Assembly: GCA_018056725.1 (NCBI GenBank)
Contig: JAGPFF010000002.1
Coordinates: 35,878 to 99,877 of the forward strand
Length of the DNA: 64,000 nt
Reading direction: 5' to 3'
Source: Anaerolineaceae bacterium
GTDB lineage: Bacteria > Chloroflexota > Anaerolineae > Anaerolineales > Anaerolineaceae
The notes beneath the pieces are model-generated. The model ran no database searches, was not told the DNA's origin, and saw only the letters and a program-made list of their open reading frames with translations. Both the position numbers and the translations under genes were made by a program. Shown here piece by piece: positions 8,882 to 17,306 of this stretch; position 1 is the stretch's first letter, and each line of letters begins with the position of its first letter.

Positions 8882-9121
8882 ATGCCTACTATAGTCTTGC
8901 ACATGCAAAATGAGGATCCAATTGTAGGAGAAGTGGACGAATTGCCAGCCAAAACGGATGCCATTATCTATTTATCGAATCCACGCAGGCGAGATGGCAA
9001 GGATTTGCCCTATCTTGAAGAAAGTGTAACCAAAGTTGCCTGGCCGATCGCGCGGTTATCCTTCATAGAAATCATGCCAGGAGATCACGAGGAAGAAATC
9101 ATCAGTTTTGTTCGGGAGTGA
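8882..9121 (+). CDS. Conserved-looking small protein of unknown function
   Basis: 79 residues, acidic, with beta-strand-like pattern: MPTIVLHMQNEDPIVGEVDE, then IIYLSNPRRRDGKDLPYL and a C-terminal IARLSFIEIMPGD strand. I do not recognise the family. It has a clear ribosome binding site and its stop is one base from the regulator start, so translation of the two is probably coupled. The strand-rich layout resembles a small adaptor or RNA-binding-like fold, but that is only an impression. A role in the regulator's pathway is inferred from coupling. Confidence 0.65.
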   Translation: MPTIVLHMQNEDPIVGEVDELPAKTDAIIYLSNPRRRDGKDLPYLEESVTKVAWPIARLSFIEIMPGDHEEEIISFVRE

Positions 9122-9122
9122 C

Positions 9123-9839
9123 ATGGCAGAAGATATCTATAAGAATAAATTGATCCTGGTCGTGGATGATGAGGAACGGATGTCCCGCTTTATCCGCTTG
9201 AATCTAGAACACGATGGCTTTCAAGTTATTGAGGCAAACAGAGGCATGCAAGCCATTCAACTTATCCGGGATCAGATGCCGGATCTCGTTTTACTGGATA
9301 TTATGATGCCGGATCTGGATGGATTTGAAGTATTGCAGCTGATCCGCGAAACCAGCCAGGTACCCGTGATTATGCTTACAGCCAAAGGCGAAGAAGATGA
9401 TAAGGTTAGAGGGCTGGAGCTAGGCGCTGATGATTATGTCACCAAACCCTTCAGCCCGCGCGAGTTGGTCAGCCGTGTGAGGGCGGTATTGCGGCGAAAT
9501 GATCAGGGGAGCACAGCAGATGATGGTGTCATTGAGGTAGACGAACATCTGAAAATCGATTTTGGACGCCGTGAAGTATGGCTGGACGGCTCCTTAGTAA
9601 AATTAAGACCAACTGAATATCGTCTTCTGTATCATCTGGTAAAAAACGCCGGTTGGGTGATGACTTACGATCAGATTCTTTCAAAAGTCTGGGGATACGA
9701 ATACCGCGACGAGCCTCATTATGTTCGACTTTATGTTAATTATTTGCGCCAAAAACTTGAAAAAGATCCTGCCAATCCACAATACATCCTTACAGAACGC
9801 GGTGTCGGCTATCGATTTGTGGATTATAAGAGAAAGTAA
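9123..9839 (+). CDS. OmpR/PhoB-type response regulator
   Basis: 238 residues: receiver domain (about 8-122) with LVVDDEERM acidic pair, phospho-acceptor Asp in LVLLDIMMPD, MLTAKGEEDD threonine and the KPF lysine, then a winged-helix DNA-binding domain (about 140-235) ending GVGYRFVDY. The ATG at 9123 was chosen because it starts directly before the receiver and overlaps nothing; an in-frame start 15 bases upstream would lie in the previous gene. No sensor histidine kinase is adjacent, so it is an orphan here. It ends at a strong bidirectional terminator. Confidence 0.93.
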   Translation: MAEDIYKNKLILVVDDEERMSRFIRLNLEHDGFQVIEANRGMQAIQLIRDQMPDLVLLDIMMPDLDGFEVLQLIRETSQVPVIMLTAKGEEDDKVRGLELGADDYVTKPFSPRELVSRVRAVLRRNDQGSTADDGVIEVDEHLKIDFGRREVWLDGSLVKLRPTEYRLLYHLVKNAGWVMTYDQILSKVWGYEYRDEPHYVRLYVNYLRQKLEKDPANPQYILTERGVGYRFVDYKRK

Positions 9840-9879
9840 GCTAAAATATCCAAGAATTGGGAATACTAATGGATAAAAA

Positions 9880-9905
9880 AAGTCGCCTTCGGGCGACTTG
9901 TTTTT
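9880..9905. terminator. Bidirectional terminator between the response regulator and murA
   Basis: 8-bp stem AAGTCGCC/GGCGACTT with a TTCG loop, T5 after it on the plus strand and a run of seven A before it (T7 on the minus strand). It serves both convergent genes. Confidence 0.85.
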
Positions 9906-9907
9906 GA

Positions 9908-11191
9908 TCACTCTTCTGTAATTCGTTCAACGTGCGCACCGAGAGCTCGGAGTTTTTCATCGACTTTCTCATACCCACGATCAATTTGATTGACGTTCCG
10001 AATCACAGATTTACCCTGTGCAGATAAGGCTGCTAGTACCAGAGCCATGCCAGCCCGGATATCGGGGCTTTCCATCTTTTCTCCGGCGAGTTTGGTTGGT
10101 CCTTGAACGATACAGCGATGAGGATCGCATAATACAATTTGCGCTCCCATGCCGACAAGTTTGTCGGTAAAGAACATCCGCGAAGGGTACATCCAATCAT
10201 GGAAAAGGACAGTTCCTTTTGACTGGGTGGCAATGACGATGGCAATACTCATCAAATCGGTGGGGAATGCCGGCCATGGCATAACATTGACGGTAGGTAT
10301 GGCGCCTCCGAGATCTGATTCTATGGAAAATCTTTGGTCTTCTGGCACGAAAAGATCTTCCCCGCGTTCCTCCCAGCTCACCCCCAGCCGATCAAAAACG
10401 AGTTTAATCATATTCAGGTACTGGATGCCGGCTTTCTTGATCAATACCGAACCATGGGTAATGGCGGCTGCGCCTACAAAACTGATCACTTCAAGATAAT
10501 CAGGACCGATCTCGAATTCTCCACCACCCAATGAAGATACGCCTGTAATATTCAGCGTATTCGAACCAATATTTTCAATCCTTGCGCCAAGGTGATTAAG
10601 AAAATGACACAATTCCTGAATGTGTGGTTCACTGGCTGCATTTCGTATGGTAGTGTGTCCTTTTGCCAGCACACTTGCCATGATGGCATTTTCCGTTGCT
10701 GTAACACTGGTTTCATCGAGCAGGATATCCGCTCCGGTGAGCCCATTGGCTTTAAACTTAAAAACCCGATCATATTCGATCCTCGCGCCGAGGCGTTTGA
10801 GGGCAAGCAAGTGGGTATCCACCCGGCGGCGTCCGATGACATCTCCTCCAGGTGGGGGGAGTTGAAGTTCGCCACTTTTCGCCACCATCGGACCGGCAAG
10901 TAGTATGGAAGCTCGAATCTTGCGGCACAGATCAGGATCGAGGTTGGCGGCATGTATCTCACTGGCTTGAATTTGAAGGCGATTTGGACCAATGCGATCA
11001 ATTTTAACACCCAGGCTCTGAATCAATGCCACCATAGTCCGCACATCCTGGATATCTGGTACATTATTCAGGATTACCGGTTCTTCGGTCAACAAGCAGG
11101 CTGCAAGCAATGGTAGAGCTGCGTTTTTATTTCCACCCGGTGTGATTTCACCCCGTAGTGGAGTGCCACCGATGATATTAAATTTATCCAA
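9908..11191 (-). CDS. murA: UDP-N-acetylglucosamine 1-carboxyvinyltransferase
   Basis: First committed step of peptidoglycan synthesis: transfers enolpyruvate from PEP to UDP-GlcNAc in the cytoplasm. The start is set at a TTG (11191) because GGAGG lies five bases upstream and the protein then begins MDKFNIIGG like other MurA enzymes; a GTG at 11203 adds four residues. Family landmarks include GGNKNAALPLL and the long duplicated inside-out barrel. In the active-site loop the usual Cys of PGGCxIG is Asp (PPGGDVIGRR, D117 from this start), the form known from fosfomycin-resistant enzymes. About 427 residues, normal length. Confidence 0.95.
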   Translation of the reverse strand: MDKFNIIGGTPLRGEITPGGNKNAALPLLAACLLTEEPVILNNVPDIQDVRTMVALIQSLGVKIDRIGPNRLQIQASEIHAANLDPDLCRKIRASILLAGPMVAKSGELQLPPPGGDVIGRRRVDTHLLALKRLGARIEYDRVFKFKANGLTGADILLDETSVTATENAIMASVLAKGHTTIRNAASEPHIQELCHFLNHLGARIENIGSNTLNITGVSSLGGGEFEIGPDYLEVISFVGAAAITHGSVLIKKAGIQYLNMIKLVFDRLGVSWEERGEDLFVPEDQRFSIESDLGGAIPTVNVMPWPAFPTDLMSIAIVIATQSKGTVLFHDWMYPSRMFFTDKLVGMGAQIVLCDPHRCIVQGPTKLAGEKMESPDIRAGMALVLAALSAQGKSVIRNVNQIDRGYEKVDEKLRALGAHVERITEE

Positions 11192-11271
11192 AGTAACCTC
11201 CACGAAGCTGATAGTGTTATAAACAATGATAATTGAAAGTGTTGTTTTGTGCCAATCTATCTATCTGGATA

Positions 11272-11303
11272 GGTGTACATTCTTACAAATACGGATGTGC
11301 ACC
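11272..11303. repeat. Imperfect inverted repeat in the murA/GNAT divergent region
   Basis: GGTGTACAT (11272-11280) and ATGTGCACC (11295-11303) are inverted copies with one mismatch and a 14-base spacer. They sit just upstream of a TATACT (11317-11322) for the rightward gene, so could be an operator. No regulator is identified. Confidence 0.4.
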
Positions 11304-11364
11304 AATGAATTTGTTGTATACTCCAATTTATTTAATCCATTCTATTCACGAGTGAGGATTCATC

Positions 11365-12492
11365 ATGGTCCAAATTGAAAAAGTCAATCTCAATTCAAAA
11401 GCTGAAGTTGAACGGTTTGTCCAATTCCAATATGATCTCTACAAAGACTGTCCACAATTTTGCCCTCCATTTCGCAGCGATATCAAATTGATGCTGAACA
11501 AGAAAAAACATCCCTTCTATGAACATTCGGATGGCGAGTTCTACATTGCTTTGAAGGATGGAAAAATCGTGGGACGCATTGGCGTTTTCATAAACACTCT
11601 TTTCAATGAATATCATGCAGTGAAAAAAGGGCAATTCTATTTTTTTGACAGCATTGAAGATCAGGAAGTTGCTGACGCCCTGTTTAATAGCGCTATTGAG
11701 TACTGCCGTGTTCGAGGGATGACGGATCTGGTTGGACCGAAAGGATTATCGGCTTTTGATGGTTATGGAATTCTCGTTGATGGATACCAACATCATCAAA
11801 TGATGACCATGATGAACTACAACTATGCTTATTATCCAAAACTGATCGAGAATTTAGGCTTTGAAAAGGAAGTAGATTTCGCCTCGTGTTTTTTGAAGAA
11901 GGATCAATTTGTTTTACCCGAAAAAATGCGCGAAGTAGCCCGGCGGGTGATTGAGAGGGGTAAGTTTCAAATCCTGGATTTCAAAAACAAATCGCAAATT
12001 AAGAAAAAAGCGGATGAAATTGGAGCTGCTTACAATAATACTTTCATCAACAACTGGGAATACTATCCGATGACCAAAGGGGAGATAAATCTATTGCTAT
12101 CAAACCTGTTGAGCGTGGTTGATCCGAAGTTAATCAAGATCATCACGTATGAAGAAAAGATTGTCGGATTTTTACTGGCATTTCCTGATATTACCTCGGC
12201 TTTGCAAAGGCATAATGGAAAAATTACACCTTTGGCGATTATTGATATGCTCGTTTCGATGAAAAAGGCAGATTGGGTTTCAGTAAATGGAGCCGGAGTT
12301 CTGCCTGAATACCATGGGCGCGGCGGGAATGCTTTACTTTATTATGAGATGGAAAAAACACTGAAGGATTTTGGGTTTGAGTATTGGGAACTCACCCAGG
12401 TGGCGGAATCCGCCATTCAAATGCGAAAAGACCTCACAGCCTCAGGGGGTGAATTCTACAAAACGCATCGCGTCTATCATAAAGCGATCTAA
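11365..12492 (+). CDS. GNAT-like acetyltransferase family protein
   Basis: 375 residues. The N-terminal part (FVQFQYDLYKDCPQFCPPF, then YIALKDGKIVGRIGVFIN) and the C-terminal part (GAGVLPEYHGRGGNALLYYE) match the pattern of a two-domain GNAT-like family seen in Bacteroidota and Chloroflexota; the last segment resembles the acetyl-CoA pyrophosphate loop. The substrate is unknown. It is a single-gene unit: own promoter (TATACT at 11317), GAGG ribosome binding site and downstream terminator. Upstream lies an inverted repeat that may control it. Confidence 0.65.
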   Translation: MVQIEKVNLNSKAEVERFVQFQYDLYKDCPQFCPPFRSDIKLMLNKKKHPFYEHSDGEFYIALKDGKIVGRIGVFINTLFNEYHAVKKGQFYFFDSIEDQEVADALFNSAIEYCRVRGMTDLVGPKGLSAFDGYGILVDGYQHHQMMTMMNYNYAYYPKLIENLGFEKEVDFASCFLKKDQFVLPEKMREVARRVIERGKFQILDFKNKSQIKKKADEIGAAYNNTFINNWEYYPMTKGEINLLLSNLLSVVDPKLIKIITYEEKIVGFLLAFPDITSALQRHNGKITPLAIIDMLVSMKKADWVSVNGAGVLPEYHGRGGNALLYYEMEKTLKDFGFEYWELTQVAESAIQMRKDLTASGGEFYKTHRVYHKAI

Positions 12493-12510
12493 TCCTGATG
12501 TCGGAGAAAT

Positions 12511-12543
12511 AAAGGACTCGTATTCATTATGGGTCCTTTTTTT
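12511..12543 (+). terminator. Terminator of the GNAT-like gene
   Basis: Stem AAAGGAC (12511-12517) pairs with GTCCTTT (12533-12539) across a 15-base loop, ending in a run of T. Confidence 0.65.
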
Positions 12544-12550
12544 ATGACGG

Positions 12551-12556
12551 TATAAT
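12551..12556 (+). promoter_or_regulatory. -10 element of the GT87-like gene
   Basis: TATAAT directly after the preceding terminator and 11 bases before the ATG at 12568, giving a very short leader without a ribosome binding site. Confidence 0.45.
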
Positions 12557-12567
12557 AGTTTTCAACC

Positions 12568-13803
12568 ATGAATACAATAGCCACACGGTCAATCATTAGA
12601 AAATACATCCTCGTGACAATAATCCTGGTCGGAATCGTGATTGCTGCCTTTTTTGGCAATCTAACATTTGTCCGGCAAAACCCCGGTGGGCTGGATTTTC
12701 TTGCCCACTGGCAAGGGATTAAATTATTCATCTCAAATGGTCAAAACCCATATTCCGATGCGACGGCAAACCTCATCAATTCCACGATCCGGTCTACTTT
12801 AGCCGGCAATGAGGGCACGTATCGATTTGTAAATCCTCTCTTTTCGATTATTTTTTATGCCCCTTTTAGTCTGATCAACAATTTCGAGACCGCCAGAGCT
12901 GCCTGGATGACATTTTTAGAAATTCTAGCCGTGGCAGCGATTGTTCTATCTATCCGGTCTACTTCGCTTAGACAAAATATCTGGCTGGTATTAATCATTG
13001 GCTTTAGCGGATTCTTGAGTGTGCCAATGCTTCGATCCTTGATGAACGGTTCAATGGCGATTGTTGGGTTTGCTTTCCTTTGTTTTTCAGCATCCACGCT
13101 GATACAAAATCAAGATGAAGCAGCGGGACTGCTACTCGCTTTTTCATTAGTCATTCCAAATTTATCAGGCGTCTGTGCTTTGTTTATCGTCATATGGGCT
13201 ATTCTGAATAAAAGATGGAAATTGGTGGGCTGGTTTATTGGCACATTCGTGTTGCTGATTGGGTTCAGCGTGCTCTTAATACCAGGTTGGCTAGTCGATT
13301 ATGGAAATACCCTGGTGAAATATTCCGGAATCAATCCGGTGCGAGCTCAGGCTTTCAGTCCATCTCTTTTGACAATCCGTCTGATGATCACAAAAAATCT
13401 CATTTTGCTTGGCTTGCTTATCAGCGAATTCTTTTTCGTGAGAACGATTGGAAAGCGCCGGTTGCTTTGGCAAATAGCATTATTGTTCACGGTATCCCCA
13501 TGGCTTGGGTGGAATGTCCAATTTGACCATACGATTCTGGTTATTCCGGGTTTAATAATTGGGTTGGGTTTTCTTTTAGATGTCTGGCAAAACAAGGCGA
13601 AACGAGCATTATTCTTGATTCCACTTCTGCTGTGGTTATTACTATGGGTATTCTCAGGCTATTTGTTTGAAATCCCAATTTCACTGACGGAAACTCTCAC
13701 TGAGATAATCTTTCCATCAATTGTTTTGGTGCTTATTTACTGGTCCAGGTGGTGGATTCTCAGCAAGGAGAAATACCCAGAGTTTGTGGAGAAGGTGCGC
13801 TAA
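12568..13803 (+). CDS. Polytopic membrane protein, GT87/DUF2029-like glycosyltransferase
   Basis: 411 residues with about nine to eleven hydrophobic helices. After the first helix comes an extracytoplasmic loop NPGGLDFLAHWQG...SNGQNPYSD, the acidic/aromatic pattern seen in polyprenol-phosphate-dependent mannosyltransferase-like (DUF2029) proteins. These transfer a sugar from a lipid carrier to envelope glycans. The donor and acceptor cannot be told from sequence. It stands alone between two promoters. Assignment is by pattern, not by a search. Confidence 0.6.
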   Translation: MNTIATRSIIRKYILVTIILVGIVIAAFFGNLTFVRQNPGGLDFLAHWQGIKLFISNGQNPYSDATANLINSTIRSTLAGNEGTYRFVNPLFSIIFYAPFSLINNFETARAAWMTFLEILAVAAIVLSIRSTSLRQNIWLVLIIGFSGFLSVPMLRSLMNGSMAIVGFAFLCFSASTLIQNQDEAAGLLLAFSLVIPNLSGVCALFIVIWAILNKRWKLVGWFIGTFVLLIGFSVLLIPGWLVDYGNTLVKYSGINPVRAQAFSPSLLTIRLMITKNLILLGLLISEFFFVRTIGKRRLLWQIALLFTVSPWLGWNVQFDHTILVIPGLIIGLGFLLDVWQNKAKRALFLIPLLLWLLLWVFSGYLFEIPISLTETLTEIIFPSIVLVLIYWSRWWILSKEKYPEFVEKVR

Positions 13804-13919
13804 ACCTTTTTACCGGTTATCTCCAATCCAAAGCCTTCCCATGCTAAAGAACCGATTTTGATCCATTTTGAGGTCAATGAAAAAGGGTTATAATTTTTAG
13901 CGAATAAATCTAAATATGC

Positions 13920-13925
13920 TATACT
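13920..13925 (+). promoter_or_regulatory. -10 element of the sensor kinase-pfk unit
   Basis: TATACT 43 bases before the ATG at 13969. A second hexamer, TATAAT, lies at 13889-13894; either could be used. Confidence 0.35.
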
Positions 13926-13968
13926 TGAACAGTTTAATTGGGATTTCAACAGTTATTCAGGAGAAAAC

Positions 13969-15027
13969 ATGGATACTCAATTTAATTCCCGAATTAAGTC
14001 TGAAGATTTTTATGATCTCCTCAATAAAAGACTGTTCGACTTGAATGATAAACTGAAACAAGTCCGTCTCACCATTGATCAAAGCCAGGCTGAAATTTCA
14101 AGATTAACCCAAAAAGCCTCCATCACGACTGCTCAGATCCAAAGATTCCAGGGGGACCTTGGGAGATTTACTAAAGAGGAGCTGCGCGACAATTATTCCG
14201 AGGCTATGGAATCGCAACAACGCCTGTTGGTGATGCGTGGTCAACTGGAAAAGCTGCAGGAACAGCAGAATCAGCTCTCTGGATTTATTAACTTTTTAGA
14301 GGAACTGGCTGAATCCTACACGGCGACCAGCCGTGAAAGCGCCAGCCGACTCTCCAAGTCACAAAGCATTGAAACTCTGGAAATGATGATCAACGCCCAG
14401 GAAGCTGAACGGCAGCGTTTGTCCAGGCAAATGCACGATGGACCTGCCCAGGCACTTTCGAATTTTATTGTTCAGGCGGAAATTGCCACGAAACTGTTCG
14501 AAGTAGATCCTGACAAAGCGAGAGAAGAACTGGATAAGCTTAAAGGATCTGCAATGTCCACTTTTCAGAAAATCCGCAATTTTGTCACTGAAATCCGTCC
14601 TATGATGTTAGATGACCTGGGATTGTATCCAACTTTACGAAAGCACATGGCAACAATTAAAGAGGAAACAGGCATTGAGGCTAATTTAACAATAAATGGG
14701 GGAGAGAAAAAACTTGAACCCTATCTTGAAGTTTTTATTTTTCGCACGGTCCAGGATTTGGTTGGCAATGCAATCAAGCGTAATCCGAATAATCAGGAGT
14801 TGCGCATAGATGCTGTGCTCACGCTGGATAATTCAAGGGTACTCCTTTCAGTAATGGACAATGGCAAAGAATTTACCGGTGAACAACTAAAAGCCGAAGA
14901 TGGTTTGGGAATTAAACTCATTCAGGAGCGCGTCGAACTGCTGGGGGGAACTTTCAGTATTCAAACCAGTAATGTGGCAAGTGTTGAAATCATGATGAGT
15001 ATTCCGGTGCATCAAATTCCGGTGTAA
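13969..15027 (+). CDS. Soluble DegS-like sensor histidine kinase
   Basis: 352 residues with no membrane segment. Residues 10-135 form a long coiled coil, followed by a HisKA_3 dimerisation domain with AERQRLSRQMHDGPAQ (H156) and a HATPase domain with DNGKEF and GLGIKLIQERVELLGG. This is the architecture of DegS-type cytoplasmic kinases that phosphorylate NarL/DegU-type regulators. No regulator is next to it; the only NarL-type regulator in the window is at 56794-57447 and may be its partner (inference). A good AGGAG precedes the ATG. The phosphofructokinase gene follows 27 bases later. Confidence 0.88.
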   Translation: MDTQFNSRIKSEDFYDLLNKRLFDLNDKLKQVRLTIDQSQAEISRLTQKASITTAQIQRFQGDLGRFTKEELRDNYSEAMESQQRLLVMRGQLEKLQEQQNQLSGFINFLEELAESYTATSRESASRLSKSQSIETLEMMINAQEAERQRLSRQMHDGPAQALSNFIVQAEIATKLFEVDPDKAREELDKLKGSAMSTFQKIRNFVTEIRPMMLDDLGLYPTLRKHMATIKEETGIEANLTINGGEKKLEPYLEVFIFRTVQDLVGNAIKRNPNNQELRIDAVLTLDNSRVLLSVMDNGKEFTGEQLKAEDGLGIKLIQERVELLGGTFSIQTSNVASVEIMMSIPVHQIPV

Positions 15028-15054
15028 TATTTTTATTTTGATCAGGAGTTTATT

Positions 15055-16224
15055 ATGGCAAAGACGATTGGAATTTTAACCGGAGGTGGTGATGTACCGG
15101 GATTAAATCCGGCGATCAAATCCGTGGCAATGAGCGCATTTGATGAGGGCTACAAGATGGTAGGCATCCGGCGTGGCTGGGGTGGATTGCTGCAATACAA
15201 TTTGGACGAACCTTCTACCTATGAGTATTACGTCAAAGATTTGACAAAAGACGACGTCCGAACGGTCGACCGGTCAGGTGGAACCTTCCTCCATACTTCA
15301 CGCACGAACCCCCAAAAAGTTCGAGAAGACGATATTCCAGGATTTCTGAAGAACTCCGGTTCGGGGAAGAAAGTCGACAACGAAGGGACGATGGACTACA
15401 CGGATCATGTTCTGCGGGTGTTGGAACATCTTGGCATCGACGTACTGGTGACAATTGGTGGTGATGATACTTTGAGTTTTTCAGTTCGATTGAATAAGGA
15501 AGGTTTTCCGGTTGTTGGCATCCCAAAAACCATGGACAATGACGTCTTCGGCACGGATTATTGTATTGGCTTTTCCACTGCTGTAACCCGAAGCGTTGAC
15601 TTTATTACCAATATGCGCACCAGCGTTGGTTCTCACGAACGCATCGGCGTGGTAGAACTTTTCGGTAGAAATTCCGGCGAAACAAGCCTCATCTCTGCGT
15701 ATCTGAGTTATGTGGATCGGGCAATTATTTCAGAAGTTCCTTTCGAAATTGAAAAACTTGCCAGTTTTCTGCTCGAAGACAAGCGCAATAATCCCTCCAA
15801 TTATTGTATGATGACCATTAGCGAGGGAGCGATTATGGAAGGGGGAGGGATTGTGGAAACCGGAGAAGCCGACGCCTATGGTCACCGGAAACTGGGTGGT
15901 GTTGGGGAACAAACAGCTTCCCTGCTAAAACAAATAACCGGTCAAAATATCATGTATCAACAGCTGGGTTATTTAATGCGCTCAGGGGCTCCAGATTCCC
16001 TTGATCGCATGGTAGCCATGTCCTTCGGCAATCTGGCTGTTCAACTGATAAAACGAAACGAAACGGGCAAGCTGGTTGCCCTTCATGGTGGAAAATATAC
16101 AACCGTACCCATCAATATGGTTTTAGCAGGCAAAAAACGCGTTGATGTGCCAAGTTTTTACGATATCGACAATTATGTGCCCAAGATCCGAGACTTTATG
16201 GGCGTCCCAATGTTCCTCAGTTAA
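15055..16224 (+). CDS. pfp: 6-phosphofructokinase, residues of the PPi-dependent type
   Basis: Phosphorylates fructose 6-phosphate in glycolysis. The 389 residues include [13 protein letters not shown] at the nucleotide/PPi site, GGDDT (135-139) and PKTMDND (157-163) with the catalytic Asp. ATP enzymes usually have Gly in place of the second Asp of GGDD and Gly in place of K158; Asp plus Lys is the known signature of pyrophosphate-dependent enzymes, which also work in reverse. The ATG has an AGGAG eight bases upstream. The choice of PPi is inference from these two residues. The Nudix gene follows. Confidence 0.88.
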   Translation: MAKTIGILTGGGDVPGLNPAIKSVAMSAFDEGYKMVGIRRGWGGLLQYNLDEPSTYEYYVKDLTKDDVRTVDRSGGTFLHTSRTNPQKVREDDIPGFLKNSGSGKKVDNEGTMDYTDHVLRVLEHLGIDVLVTIGGDDTLSFSVRLNKEGFPVVGIPKTMDNDVFGTDYCIGFSTAVTRSVDFITNMRTSVGSHERIGVVELFGRNSGETSLISAYLSYVDRAIISEVPFEIEKLASFLLEDKRNNPSNYCMMTISEGAIMEGGGIVETGEADAYGHRKLGGVGEQTASLLKQITGQNIMYQQLGYLMRSGAPDSLDRMVAMSFGNLAVQLIKRNETGKLVALHGGKYTTVPINMVLAGKKRVDVPSFYDIDNYVPKIRDFMGVPMFLS

Positions 16225-16237
16225 TGATTTGATTCAA

Positions 16238-16744
16238 ATGGTAACTCATCCGCAAAAAATCCTGGCAGATCGTTATCAAGTGGTGCCACGCTCGATCATC
16301 CTTCTCATCAAGGATGATCGAGTTTTATTGCAAAAGGCGCCTGAATCTAAAAAGATTTTTCCTGGACTCTATAATGGCATTGGCGGTCACATCGAACGTG
16401 GTGAGGATGTACTGACTGGAACCCGCAGAGAACTTAAAGAGGAAGCCGGAGTAAGCTGTTCCGACCTTCATCTAGCCGGAACTATAATGATCGATGTGAG
16501 ACCTCTGGAAGGTATCCTTCTGTTTGTCTTTACAGGAAGCAGCCTGGACGGAGAGCCCGTACAATCCTCCGAAGGTACTCTGCACTGGATTAGAGTGGAC
16601 CAGCTTATGCAGTACAAAGTGGTGGAAGATATCCCCGAATTAGTGGCAAAAATCCAGGAGGAGGAAGAAACTGGAGAGCTCTTTTTTGGTAAGTACTTAT
16701 ATGATGAAAATGGTCAACGTTCTACCAGTTGGGTTACTCACTGA
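16238..16744 (+). CDS. Nudix hydrolase
   Basis: 168 residues with a perfect Nudix box, G-x5-E-x7-REL-x-EE-x-G-V (GHIERGEDVL to EEAGV), which binds the catalytic metal for hydrolysis of a nucleoside diphosphate derivative. The layout (LLIKDDRVLLQKAPESKK before the box) resembles MutT/8-oxo-dGTP-type enzymes, but the substrate is not certain. The ATG at 16238 was preferred; an open frame further upstream lies inside the phosphofructokinase gene. Its last 11 bases overlap the end of the convergent rsmD. Confidence 0.85.
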   Translation: MVTHPQKILADRYQVVPRSIILLIKDDRVLLQKAPESKKIFPGLYNGIGGHIERGEDVLTGTRRELKEEAGVSCSDLHLAGTIMIDVRPLEGILLFVFTGSSLDGEPVQSSEGTLHWIRVDQLMQYKVVEDIPELVAKIQEEEETGELFFGKYLYDENGQRSTSWVTH

Positions 16745-17306
16745 TTGCCTCGGGATGCTGATAGAATACAAGCAGGGTGGAGCCATATTTTCGTTGATCA
16801 AATTCAACCAGGTTTGATAACTCTAAAGATTTGTACTCAACAGGGTGGATTTGGACAATTGCCCAGCCATCTTCCGATAACAAATTTGGTTGCCGATCGA
16901 GGTGCTGGATCGCATCGATCCACATTTCCTTGTATTGAGGGGGAGCGATGTAGATATAATCGAAGCGATCCTTCGCAGGCTGCGAGAGAAATTTGATCGC
17001 ATCCATCCTCACTACCCGGGCACGTTCAGATGTTCGAGTCTTGACGAGATTCTTCTTGATGGTGGAAATGGCTTTATCGCTAATTTCAAGGAACTGGCAA
17101 AAGCGCGCGCCACGGCTTAAAGCTTCAATACCCACACTCCCCGTACCACCAAATAGGTCAAGGAACGTCGCATCCACGATGTCGGTCGATAATATATTAA
17201 ACAAAGCCTCTTTGACACGGTCCGTAATGGGTCGTGTGGTATCCCCTGGCACTGGGTCCAGGTGGATTCCGCGAGCTTCACCTGCAATAATTCGTGGCGA
17301 ACTCAT
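16734..17306 (-). CDS. rsmD: RsmD-family RNA methyltransferase
   Basis: Probably the 16S rRNA guanine-966 N2-methyltransferase, 190 residues. Visible: N-terminal RIIAGEARG and TRPITDRVKEALFN, the SAM-binding FLDLFGGTGSVGIEALSRGA, and motif IV. Motif IV reads YIAPPQY instead of the usual D-P-P-Y/F, so the family's catalytic Asp is Ala here. The rest of the fold is intact, so the protein may still methylate or may have shifted function. Its ATG overlaps the stop of the URO-D-like gene by 4 bases (ATGA). Confidence 0.85.
   Translation of the reverse strand: MSSPRIIAGEARGIHLDPVPGDTTRPITDRVKEALFNILSTDIVDATFLDLFGGTGSVGIEALSRGARFCQFLEISDKAISTIKKNLVKTRTSERARVVRMDAIKFLSQPAKDRFDYIYIAPPQYKEMWIDAIQHLDRQPNLLSEDGWAIVQIHPVEYKSLELSNLVEFDQRKYGSTLLVFYQHPEAISE

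Noticed and set aside
16142..16237. Upstream extension of the Nudix gene
   Set aside because: It lies inside the phosphofructokinase coding region and adds no Nudix-related sequence.
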